Source: Mastigias papua (Eukaryota; Cnidaria; Scyphozoa; Rhizostomeae; Mastigiidae). From it: a DNA stretch of 64,000 nucleotides. The position numbers and the translations under genes are program-made. The notes under the pieces are model-generated. The model worked only from the letters and a program-made list of their open reading frames with translations, was not told the origin of the DNA and ran no database searches. Positions 24,022-37,611 of the stretch are shown in pieces. Within the stretch, counting starts at the first letter, position 1. Every line of letters starts with the position of its first letter. The stretch covers positions 3,799,602 to 3,863,601 of the forward strand of contig OZ025279.1 of NCBI GenBank assembly GCA_964019165.1, written 5' to 3'.

Positions 24022-25132
24022 TGGTGTCAGGTATCTAACGGACCTTCCATACCCCGTGCTCTGTGCTACTTTTATACAATAATGGCCGATACAGATACCA
24101 CAGAACCGTCTGATTCGTGATCAATCGCATTTACTTCCAACTTTTCACTGCCCTCCCCGATCAAAATTAAGGGGGGGGGGCATTGTAAACACCTAGGAAT
24201 TTTTTAAACAATGGACCGATTACGTAGTTGCGAATGGACTCCAGACACAAGTCGACAATGTTAGGCTAGCAACTTTGCGGTCTGTGATGGGAATGGACTG
24301 CCTTCAAATACCAATCCCAAACTGATAGAGGTAGAACGAAGCAGTGTTACGTTCGGCTGAAATTCCCTGGAGGTCTACTTCAAACCAAAGCGGAATGCAG
24401 TATAGGACGCTACAAATTCAACACATGCACACAAAATATAAATGAATCAGTGGATGGATATGGGGATGTGTTCACTGTCTGAAAAACATGCTTCTGCCTT
24501 TGACTTCAGCTTTTTACTTGGTTTGCGCGAAGAAAGAACTAAGTTACTTCTACTAAAGGAAGATAACCTTAGCCCTGACAAAGCAATCAATATGTGTAGA
24601 TCAAGAGAAGTCGCTACTCAACAAAGCACTAATGCTCACAAAACCAGCGTGATCCGTGTTTTAACGCCCGACCTAAAGAAACTGAACAATAACAAAACTC
24701 AGCAACTGCATACAAATGCTATCACTGTGGAGGTAAAAGCAGACATAAGCTAAAGGAATGTCCTGCCTTTGGAAAGGAATATAAGTCGTTCAAAAAGCTA
24801 AATCACTTTGCGTCTGTGCGCATGTCAAATAAGAAATGCCCGCATGTAAACGCAGTTGCTGAGAAATCCAGCCATGACACAGAGGATTCTGACGATTCTA
24901 TATTCAAAATAGAGGATCTATCGAGTATTGAAAGCAAGGGAAAACAACGTGTCGCAAATCTTACGTTTACTGATGCTGGAAATAATTACGAGACGGCAAT
25001 TAACTGTCAACTAGATACGGGTGCCACTTACAACGTGATATCATACAAAGATCTAGCTGTCATTAACCAATTGGGAAATCCGAAAGCCAGCACAAGCAAG
25101 TCAAAGCTCAGACTTCCTGACAGAACGATAAT

Positions 25133-25923
25133 GCTAGGCGCACACGGCGAGACTTTTGCTGAGCAAAGTGCCTCTCGTGCCACTTTGCTCAGCAAAGTGC
25201 TCACCGTGTGCGGCGACTTTTTAGTGAGATTTCTGCCTCGCGAGCCAAAAAATCAGAAATCAAACTGGTTTGATAATTTTTGCCTCGTGAGGCACTTTGC
25301 TCACCGTGTGCGCTCATATGAGCATTTTGCTCAGTACTTTGAACTCTACATAGGAGGTCAAGCATGCGCAATAGTGTTCCTTTTTCAAGAAAGCAGCATG
25401 GCAGAAACAAATGAATTCGTGAAGGAAGCGATATCGTAAGAGAAACTCTTTGATCTTTGGCCCGAGCACCCATGCCTATACGACGTGAGATCTCCATTGT
25501 TTAAAGATCGGAATAAACGAGAAGAAGCAATAAATAAGATTTCGGAGAAACTTGGAATAGACAACAAAGTCGGCTTCTTCGTAACAGTAGCAATGCGAGT
25601 AAAGCTTCTTCTTCGTATTCTGAATCACTTGTAGACAATTAGTGCTCGCCATTTCTTAAGTTTAGGATTCGGAACTATCCTATTGCGCATGCTTGACCTC
25701 CTATGTAGAGGTCACAGTGCTGAGCAAAATGCTCATATGAGCGCGCACACGGTGAGCAAAGTGTCTCGCGAGGCAAAAATTATCAAACCAGTTTGATTTC
25801 TGATTTTTTGGCTCGCGAGGCAGAAATCTCACTAAAAAGTCGCCGCACACGGTGAGCACTTTGCTGAGCAAAGTGGTACGAGAAGCACTTTGCTCAGCAA
25901 AAGTCTCGCCGTGTGAGCCTAGC
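25133..25923. mobile_element. DNA transposon with 240-bp inverted ends and a MADF remnant, inserted into the Gypsy protease region
   Basis: The ends GCTAGGCGCACACGGCGAGAC and the complement at 25903-25923 begin inverted arms of about 240 bp. ATAAT flanks both sides (25128-25132 and 25924-25928); the same junction can be read as a TAA duplication with ends starting TGCTAGG. Removing the insert rejoins the Gypsy frame, so the target site is certain. Between the arms a plus-strand frame starts MAETNEFVKEAIS, a stop follows, and then EHPCLYDVRSPLFKDRNKRE and INKISEKLGI, a MADF domain. MADF proteins accompany PIF/Harbinger transposases, and TAA would fit their target preference; the superfamily is not proven. 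Confidence 0.8.
25399..25628 (+). pseudogene. MADF-domain gene remnant inside the inserted transposon
   Basis: Reads from an ATG at 25399, hits a TAA after 13 codons, then continues in the same frame through a MADF first and second helix (LFDLWPEHPCLYDV, then KREEAINKISEKLG) to a stop at about 25634. The third helix that contacts DNA is not recognisable. It may be a nonsense-mutated copy of the protein that an autonomous relative would encode. Confidence 0.6.
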
Positions 25924-28099
25924 ATAATGAAACCAATTGGTGAAGTAGCACTTGACTTGTGGAAAGGTGATAAACAACATACATTAAAGTTTCAAATCGT
26001 CGAAGGCAGTGCAAAGCCTTTGTTATAAGCAGAAACGTGTCAGACTTTATGGTTGTTAAAGGTAACGGTTGATGATCACGTGCAAGAGAATGTTCGCAAA
26101 GTGCAAGAAGCACAGAGGTCTTCGTCAACGATAAAATACATATTGCACCAGTATAGAGAAATCCTTCAGGGTTTAGGATTCATTGGGCAGGCAAGACTTG
26201 CAATTGCCCTGAATGCTCAGCCAGTACAACAAGCACTGTGATGAATTGCTGTTACACTACATAAAGAGCTTGAAGAGAAACTTGCAGACATAGAGGAAAA
26301 GGACACTATCACCAGGAAACCGAATCGACTGATTGGATAAGCCGCTTGGAAGTTGTAGCAAAACTGGGAAAAATACCACTCTCTAAACCATAAGGAGCTG
26401 AATCAAGCCATTAAGCGACCGAAATATCAGATTCCAACGTTAGAGGAAATACTACCTAACCACAGAAATACGAAAGTCTTCTCAGCATTAAACGCAAAAG
26501 ATGGAGTTTATCAAATCAGTCTGGACAATGAAAGCAGCAAGTTAACCTTCTGGACACCTTTTGGAAGGTATCGATATCTATGGATGCCATTTGGCGTCAG
26601 TGCTGCACCGGGGGACTTCGAATGCGAGCTACATGAGTGACTTAGTAATCTCCAAGGTGTCGAAATATTACGTGAGGATATTCTAGTAGTTGTCAGATAT
26701 GGTAACAATGTAGAGGAAGCTAATTGCAACCATCATCAAAACCTAGTACAACTCATCAATAGAGCAAGAGATGATGACTTGAAATTCAACGAAACCAAGC
26801 TTAACCTATGTGAGACAGAAGTCAAATTTATGGGTCATTTACTCACTACCTCTGGCTTGAAACCAGGCCCAGACAAAGTTGCGGCAATTGAAAGGATGCC
26901 TAAACCAACATCTAAACAAGAGACCCAAAGTTAAATTGGATTCGTCAATTATCTTGCAAAGTTCCTACCACGAGTCTCAGAGCTAGCTAAACCTTTATGA
27001 GATGTTACTGTCAAACATGTACCATTCATTTGGTTTAGTCTGCATGATAAAACAATAAATGAAGGTAAATAGCTTGTTTCAAAACAACCTGTCTTGAAGT
27101 ATTACAACATGCATCAAGAAGTAACTCTACAATGCGATAACAGTGACAAGGGACTGTGTGCAGTAATGTTGCAACATGGCCAGTTGTTTTTCTGTAAAGA
27201 ATGCTATCAAAGACAGAGGAGCAACATGCACAACTTGAGAATGAGTGTTTAGCAATGGTGTTCGGCTGCAGCCAATACCTTACAAGACGAGAAAAGGTAA
27301 CTGAAGAGTCATATCACACACCACTACAGCCAATATTCAAGAAGTAACTCTTGCAGCTCACCGCAGATTATAAAGGATGATCCTTCATTTACAGAATTAC
27401 AACAATGAGGTCATTTACAAACCAGGTACATAGTATTATGTTGCAGACCATCTCTAAGGTGCACAACTTTCAGAGCAGAACAAGACCTGAGATGACAAAG
27501 TTTTTGCACTAGAACCGGAACATATCAATCCATTGAACCACACTAAATTGAATGATGGCAAACTAGCTGTTTTTTAGAAGGCCACAGAACAAGATCTAGT
27601 TAGAGTAGCCCAGTGCAAAGATTGATGTCAAGGCGAACTAAGAAATTAATACCCACAGGGTCCAATCTGCTGCAACCAGAAGTAGTCACTGCTGTTGCTA
27701 ACAAGATCCAACACAAGAGACAGTTGGCAAAAAGTTACCACAACAACAAAGTAGGGAGCTGCCTGTACTAGAAATAAGTAAGAAGTAACGATTGCTCCTT
27801 TTTAAAGCCATCCAGCGTGGGAACTGGCATTTGCCTTAACAAGTCGTCTGATAGATCATACTTGGTAGAGTCACATGCACAAGCCTCTAGGTGAAACAGA
27901 GAAGAAGTCAAGCCCAAAGCACTGAACAGCGCAGGTGCACATGAAAGTTCGCCAGTCCCTGCACCAACAGCTGAAGAAGATCACACCATCACAAGTCATG
28001 TCACACCTGTGATGAAAAGAAATCATAGAACCTTAAAGGCCCCAGCCAAGTTTAAAGATTTTATACAGATTTAATATGCTTATTGCAGTAATAAATATT

Positions 28100-28513
28100 G
28101 AAATTTGGCACTCTAGTCAGATTATCTTCCAGAACAATCAAGAACATTTATTATATGAACTTGCGAGGCACGTATACTCCAGAACATTCTAGTACCAAAC
28201 AACATACGTCCTAGAATACTATTTGTAGACTTGATATTGTAACAGAATGTTCCTTACTCTTCCAGATCATTCCATCTAAGAAATTTCTAGAATATTGTAA
28301 AAAGCTATATAATTCACATTGTAGGATAGCTGATTAGATCAGTGCTTAGCAAAGTGAGCTTTACTGCAAGAATAGACTATGTACATAAACGATTTCAACA
28401 AATAAATTGCTGATAATGATTCCTAGAAGAACATTTGGACACATTGAACACTAAGATTATCAATCCGTCATATTCTTTATTTCTAACTGATGAATACTTT
28501 AAAGAAAGGAGGA
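28100..28513. other. Possible solo LTR with heat-shock-element-like motifs, ahead of the Gypsy 3' LTR
   Basis: Several nGAAn/nTTCn arrays stand close together: CCAGAACATTCTAG near 28173, AGAATGTTCC near 28244, TTCCAGATCATTCC near 28261 and TTTCTAGAATATT near 28281. A TATA-like AGCTATATAATTC follows near 28303, and about 100 bp on the run ATAAACGATTTCAACA looks like an LTR end. TGTAACAG at 28238 could be the start. It may instead be the Gypsy's own 3' untranslated region. Confidence 0.35.
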
Positions 28514-28625
28514 TGTTACAACATACATCACATCTGGTCTTCAACATTCATTCTTGAAGCACTTGGTTATCATACATACAATGAGTGGAATATTTGTGTT
28601 ATTTTTACATCTACTACATGAAACA
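28514..28625 (+). repeat. 3' LTR of the Gypsy element
   Basis: TGTTACAACATACATCACAT at the start and CTACATGAAACA at the end; it follows the polypurine tract at 28501-28513. The five bases outside each LTR (CCGAG and CTAAG) agree only partly, so the target duplication is eroded. Confidence 0.85.
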
Positions 28626-29025
28626 CTAAGTGACTAAGTACACCTGAAGCCATACATCTTGAAAAACAGAGGCCAAACAGTGAAATGGTACTGGCCACTT
28701 CTCAAAAATTCTTATGGAAAATAAAAGTCATGTAACACCTAATAAAGACTATTCACATAATTATGTGTTCAACTTGCATCATCCAATTTTTTGTCTTTTC
28801 TTGGTCATGAGCATGAAGTCATACTCTAATTACTTCACATCTAATTATTCACTCTAATTACTAAACTAATTTCTTGCAGTTTTGGAAAAGCCTGCATGCA
28901 CTTCTCAAGCTTTCGAGTTTTGACAAGAGGTACTTCATGAGTGTTGTCAGAAAGACTTATGGCTTGGGGTGAAGCAAGTACTTCACTTGGTCAATAGTGC
29001 ACAGAGTGCTTGGTGAGAAACTGAG
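28626..29025. other. Between Gypsy and LINE
   Basis: AT-rich; possibly the 5' untranslated region of the LINE that follows. Nothing else seen. Confidence 0.3.
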
Positions 29026-29760
29026 ATGGACAGAACAATAGAAAATAGGAAGAAATACTGTAAATCTTCATTAGAACAAATGAAGAGGGGAAATAATGGC
29101 AAGGAGAAATGGAGAGGCACACGTACGCATATAAACATCGATCACTGGGGATTACACGATTGCTTCTATAATCATAAGGAACAGGTTTATAAGAAATCCA
29201 GTACTAGACACACTAATAGTCAAGAAACAATTAGAACTATAAGGAAAGAGTTAAAGAACATTAGAACTTTATGTGCATGTGATTCGCATACTGCAGAGGC
29301 TTAACGATTGCAATGTACTTCCGGAAAATATCTCGGCGAAGGGCCAAGGTGGACTAAGAAGTAACCAGATTTTATCTCGCCACAAGCAGACAATAAACAG
29401 TGAATTATTAAAGTCTGATAAAGTCATAATTCACATAGGAAGCAACGATATTTCAAAAGGGGTCAAGCTAGACAAAATCACAGGAAATGTGCACTTCGCT
29501 TGGAAGTGGCTGAAGGAAATTAACCAAGAAATGAAAATCTCAGTCTCATCTGTGTTTTTCAAGGCTATGATAATCCAAAGAACATTAGTGTGATTGAGAT
29601 AAATAAAGTCATTAAACTACTCTGTCTCTCTCAGGAGTGGGGTTTCACTGATCATGGTAACATCGCCTTTCGGCACTTAGATAAAGATGGAATGCACCTT
29701 ACCTCTGAGGGGAACAGATTATTCGCCAGAAATATCGTGGAGCACATTCAGTCTGAGTGA
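29026..29760 (+). pseudogene. LINE ORF1 with SGNH/GDSL esterase domain
   Basis: The first 90 codons (29026-29304) are basic and Asn/Lys-rich, as expected for a nucleic-acid-binding N-terminus. After a frame change near 29290, SDKVIIHIGSNDIS (about 29421-29465) is the block III GxND of SGNH hydrolases, and DGMHLTSEGN near 29686-29715 is block V with the catalytic Asp and His. The block I GDS serine motif is not clear. A frame change near 29570 separates the two blocks. This ORF1 type is known from CR1-clade LINEs; its esterase is thought to act in the retrotransposition particle. Confidence 0.75.
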
Positions 29761-29883
29761 CGGGAGTGTGCCTGAGGGCGATGACGCAGAGGATCCCATT
29801 TTTCCCACTGCTATGAATGGGGGCTAAACGTTTCAGAAGACCAACCTGCACTGTGTCATCAGCTGCGTGGATTCAAAGGGGGC

Positions 29884-32773
29884 ATGTCGATTGCTTCTCT
29901 CAACGTTAATGGTATACGTAGTCACCTGGATGAGATTCAGTTACTGATGAGCACCCTTGAGGTTCATATTATGGCCCTTAATAAAACTAAAATTGATCCA
30001 GGTTACCCCGTGGAATTGACAGCCATTAGAGGTTACCAAGTGGAGCGATTGGAGCGCTCTGCAAGGGGTGGCGGGGTCTCTGTTTATGTTAGGGATTCCA
30101 TCAGGTTTAATTGACGGATGGATGTTCCTATCGAAGACTTAGAATTAATTTGTATTGAAATTATGCCCCAGAAGTGCAGCTCCCCTTTTGTTCTGGCTAG
30201 GTATAGACCTCCCAGGGATCCAATAAGGACATTTGAGAAGTTAGAAATTGCTCTTTCCTTCCTTGATAAGGAGGGTAAAGAAATAATTCTTCTAGGTGAT
30301 ACAAATTGTGACTTAAGCAAAAGGATAGAGAATCAACCTATAGAAAATGATGGTCGCCATATGAGTGAAGTATACGATCTATTCAGCTTCAAGCAGCTTA
30401 TTCAAGAGCCTACAAGGGTCAGTTTAACAACTTCCACACTCATTGATCACATTGCTACAACTTCTCCTGAAAATATTGTTGATTCGGGGTACTGCAAGTC
30501 TCTATGAGTGATCCTTATCTAGTTTATTGTCTTAGGAAGTTGAATGGAGAACGTAGGAAAGATCAAAAAGTTATCAAAACAAGGTCCATGAAAAACTTCG
30601 ATGAAACTGCTTTTCTCGCAGATGTGTCTCGGATAAACTGGGATGGGGTAGTTAGCAGACCTGTCGACATAAATGTGCTTGTGGATGACTGGTCTAACCT
30701 TTTTTCCATGATCATAGACAAGCATGCTCCAATTAAGTCAATGCGGGTTTCTGAGAAATACTGTCCATGGATAAACAAGGATCTTAAGGGGCTCATGAGG
30801 AAGCGAGATAAACTGAAAAAAGCAGCAGCTAAATACAATTCTTCTTCCCTCATGGAGTCCTACAGAAAAATTCGAAACAGGGTAAATCAACTCAATATTA
30901 ATCTCAAGAGACAGTATTTTTCGGAAAAAATTATCCAGTTTCAGGGTAACACGGAAGAATCTTGGAGGACAATCAAACAGTTATTAAATACGAGATCTAA
31001 GTCTACCAATATTGACCTGATAAGTGACAAGGGAATTGAAATTTTCACCAAGAAAGAGATCTCCAATGTTATGAACAAATACTTCTGCTCTGTTGGTAGA
31101 GATCTTGCAGGACAAATTGATAAATCTCCAAACCCTCTACTTTCAGGTGACTATGATATCAATCCACTAAAAAGTACTTTTGCTTTCAATTCAATACAGG
31201 TACAGCAAGTTGGAGAAGCGCTTGGTAAAATTAAAGTGCCAAAAAGTTTTGGGAATGATAACATTTCCAGCTACTTCTTGAAACTGGCCTTTCCTTATAT
31301 CAAAACCTCCCTTGTTCTCTTGTTTAACACCTCTATTGAATCAAATCTGTTCCCTGATAAATGGAAAATTGCCAGGATCACACCTATTTTTAAGGAGGGT
31401 GACAGGGCGTGCAAAGAAAACTACCGGCCTATTTCAGTTCTCCCAGTGGCTGCCAGGCTATTTGAGAAACTAATTTTTGACCAGCTTTACATCTACCTTA
31501 ACATAAACAATCTAATATACTGGGGTCAATCAGCCTATAGAAAGCTCCATTCAACGGTGACCTGTCTAATTAAAAACACCGATAAATGGTATATGGGAAT
31601 GGATAAAGGCTGCATCTCTGGGACAGTTTTCATAGATCTTAAAAAAGCATTTGACACCGTGGATCATCCCATACTATGTCATAAATTAGAGCATTATGGT
31701 CTCCAACTGAATGAGCTGTTGTGGTTCAAGTCTTATCTTTTCAATCGTAAACAGTACTGTAGAGTTGGAGGCTTCGACTCTAATATCGGCAACATTGATG
31801 TCGGTGTTTCACAAGGATCTTGTTAAGGGCCACTATTATTTTTAATTTACATAAATGATCTTCCACAAGTTGTTAAGGCCTCCACTGTCTCCATGTACGC
31901 TGATGACACAAGTCTTACCTTACAATTTCAGGACATTTGTCAGCTTAATGAGACCATCAATGATGATCTCAGACGCCTTGATTTATGGATGCAAGGAAAC
32001 AAGCTATCCTTAAATGTGTCGAAAACTCAGTCGATGCTTATCTGCACAAAACCTAAGCATCAAAAGCTTATCATGGCAGGGGGTAATCTCTGCTTAAATA
32101 TTAGAGGAAATGACCTAGATGTGGTGCAAAAAGTTAAATACTTAGGAGTACAAGCTGATGATAGCCCAGACTGGAAGGATCAAATTAAGGCAATCTCTTC
32201 GTAGGTATCAAAGGCACTGAGACTTTTGAAGCACGCTAAGAAATTTCTCCCTGCGTCTTCTTTAAGATCACTTTACCTAAGCATTGTTGAACCCCACTTT
32301 CGTTATTGCTGCTCTGTGTGGGGATGCTGTGGCTCGAGCACATGTTACAACTGCAAAAACTGCAAAATAGAGCTGCTAGAATACTGACAAACAGCGCCTC
32401 TGATACCCCTATTAGCCCACTTATTACGAGCTTAGGTTGGGTGACTATAGCTGATTTGATCTCTTTCGAATCAAAGCAGTTAGTTTTTAAGTCATTAAAT
32501 AATCAGGCTCCTCAATATATATGCAAACTCTTTCAAAGAAACTCTGAATGCAGCTCACGAGACTTGAGAAATACTGCTACGGATCTGAGGCTTCCTATGA
32601 GAACTTCTTTGAATGGTCAGAAACAGTTTTCCTACCGCCGAGCCAAATTATGGAATAACCTTGCTTTTGAGATCAAGCAGGTACCCTCCCTTCCAGTTTT
32701 AAGCAACGGCTTCTTATTAATAAAAACTCTAATTAGGATTTTTACTTTTTTCTTTGACTATCTTTTAACCTAA
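29884..32773 (+). pseudogene. LINE ORF2: AP endonuclease and reverse transcriptase, few lesions
   Basis: The endonuclease begins MSIASLNVNGIRSHLDEIQ, shows GGGVSVYVRD, YRPPRDP and LLGDTNCD, and should end with SDHYLV, here SDPYLV (the catalytic His became Pro) at about 30504-30521. RT follows: NYRPISVLPVAARLFEKL, FIDLKKAFDTVDH (motif A), GVSQGSC then a TAA stop at 31824-31826, and MYADDTSLTL (motif C intact, YADD at 31896-31907). The thumb (LQKLQNRAARILTNSASDTP) and the C-terminus follow. Lesions: TGA at 30112-30114, a frameshift at about 30490, TAA at 31824, TAG at about 32202, and a shift near 32325. The longest uninterrupted run is 440 codons (30504-31826). Confidence 0.88.
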
Positions 32774-32908
32774 CAATTAGTTGTAATAAGGTTTTATGTA
32801 GTATCTTTTACTTTTAATTGCTTGTGAAATTTATTGTCAGTAGTTAAGTGGGGGGCCCCTTGAAAATCAGTTTCATTGCTGAAGGGTGATCCTCCTAAAA
32901 TATATGAA

Positions 32909-33018
<110 letters not shown>

Positions 33019-33059
33019 TCAAATAGCTCCAATCATAAAGAAATTTTTAAAGACATAAA

Positions 33060-35469
<2,410 letters not shown>

Positions 35470-35489
<20 letters not shown>

Positions 35490-35890
35490 CTGGGGGTCCA
35501 GACCCCTATCCTTTTCTTTCAAAAGAACCAAAGTGCCCTTTTTCTTGGGATAGTTTTCAGGAACTAATTATTCCATTTTTGCTGAATAGATCGGACTATT
35601 ATCACCCATAGGCTTGAACATACCAAAATCTTGAAAATTCTTCTGTTTCTATGTTAGGGACAGTAGACAAGGGGGACCATAGAGATCAGGTGCACAACAA
35701 TGGGGGGTCCTGTGGGTCCAGACCCCTGCCTTTTTTCCAAAAGCATAAAAGTGCCCTTTTTCTTGGAAAAGTTTGGAACTATTTCTTGCATTTTTGCTGA
35801 ATAGATCTAATTATAATCATCAATAGACTTGAAAGTAGCAAAATCTTTAAAATTTTTCTATTTTTTAAGTCTGGCATGTAGCTAAGGGGT
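35470..35890. repeat. Old tandem duplication, period about 220 bp
   Basis: The stretch starting GGTCCAGACCCCT near 35494, through GTGCCCTTTTTCTTGG and TTTTTGCTGAATAGATC to the poly-T end, recurs about 220 bp further on with many point changes. The near-palindromic GGGGTCCAGACCCC-type start recurs in a third, weaker form near 37580 (GGGGGGCCAGAGCCCCC), so this may be a dispersed family. Confidence 0.75.
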
Positions 35891-37611
35891 CCAGGGAGAT
35901 GGTCATCTTAGAGTTCTGAAGTTTGACTAAGTACCTCTACATAAATGGTGCATTCTAACATTTTTGCATCATCTTCGCATTCATCATACTAGGCTAAATC
36001 GCAAGCAGATAACGAATGTGGCCTACTGCTCACAATATGTGTGCTTTGGGGGGGGGGGTTAAAATCATCCCTCAGAGAAAACAATCAGAGTCTGTGGCCT
36101 TGCCAATCTCCTGCATGAAAGGAAGATTCTAATTGAAGAAAATAAATCCACCATATCTTATACTCCATGAAAGTCTAAGTGGTGAGAGCTTGGAGCCTAA
36201 TTTCTTCATCTATTTTGTGGACTTTTTCCTCATGGAGAATAGCCATTAATATTGTACAGGTCCATAGGAAGCTGACACAGATTGGGGAACATTGCATCAC
36301 ATTATGAGATAAAACAGCTATGTTTATATAAGCTATATTAACAGATATTAACAGCTATATAAACAGCTATATTAACAGATAAAACAGATTCAATACATCT
36401 CAAAATACAATTTCCAAACTACTGGAGGACCTGCTACCTGCCCTACCCCATCACTGCCTATGGAATGATGTTTAGCCAAAGTTGCATTGCTCCTCATTCA
36501 TTCATCAACATTTTTTGTGAAACTTCTTAGTCTCAAGTTTGCTTCTCATTGTAGATTTTCCATAGATCCTCCATTGAGCACTGTACTAATCAGCCAAATT
36601 TTAGTCTGGCAGATGCCCTTTGGGCCAGTCTATAGAGGCAAAATTTAAAATCTTCTGTTGTGTTGGGCCCAAATATGGTGGGTCCCCTATGTCACAAAAG
36701 GAGGCATTGAGCCTTCCCACAACCCCTCCCTAGGTTACATAGTAGACTAATAATCACCACAATTAGAGTAGCTGTGCCCCTTTCCTAAAGTCCCCTTTGC
36801 TATGGCCTCTTCTAAGCCTGAATAATGGGTCATTCCATGTCAATCCATCATGAAAATGTGTGAAATTTAAGCCACTATGTTAAAATTGCTTGAAATTCTG
36901 CTTACTAGTAGCAACTTACACTGTGAGTGATAGCCCAGAGTTTTATTTTTTTATGTGGTTTGGGTAACACGACCAGGTAAACTTTTGGCCCCAACCCTCC
37001 AAAACTATTGTATTTATGCAATACTTTTATGGCAAAATTCAAATATGCATAGAATCTTACAGATGTAAGCTATTACATTGAAAATGTACAGATAGATGTG
37101 ATTTTGTATGTAGATTTCAAAAACAGCATCGGAAAAGCTCTTCCCTGACTAGGTTTTTCCATGAAGTGCTTGGAAGAGCCACCACTGCATTAGTAGCATT
37201 TGAAGTACCCCCTAGATATTGCTTGCCCTCACCATGAAGAAAACCTCACCCCTAAATTTATTATATATTTTTTGGTACAAGACAGATTGCTTGAAAAGCT
37301 GTGAAGAAACTAGCTTGGGAACTCAAGTCCTTCATGTGTAAACTACCCTGTGAAAAACAACAATTGTAGCCCAATCGTGGTATCATTATGAGCATAAGAA
37401 ATAGCCACAGATATTATTTTAAGCAAGAATAACTAACAACTTTGGCCATATTTTGCAGAAATCTTTATAGCATCCCTTGGATTCAGATAGTACTACCTTC
37501 CTGTTGTTGTAGATGGCACACTTATTTTGACAAGAATGTGTACCATAGGAGCCCAGCAGACATCCTCTTGCTCAGGGACATAGGAACCAGGGGGGCCAGA
37601 GCCCCCACTTT
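35891..37611. other. DPH5 intron, minor repeats only
   Basis: A G tract at about 36048-36058 and an imperfect repeat of AGCTATATTAACAGATA at 36310-36385. No exon or RNA gene recognised. Confidence 0.45.

Larger units (their letters stand above)
23910..28625 (+). mobile_element. Decayed Gypsy-type LTR retrotransposon
   Basis: Bounded by two similar 112-bp LTRs. A primer-binding-like TGGTGTCAG follows the left LTR directly, and a purine tract AAAGAAAGGAGGA precedes the right one. Inside, in order: gag remains (24200-24780) with a CCHC knuckle at 24717-24761 (CYHCGGKSRHKLKEC); a protease with the DTGA active site at 25014-25025; the inserted element 25133-25923; RT at 26370-27000, whose YxDD box is degraded to LRED (about 26661-26672); RNase H remains to about 27450; and a C-terminal tail at 27640-28075. 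The integrase core is missing, and there are over ten stops or shifts. This is a mobile-element fossil with no intact protein. Confidence 0.88.
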
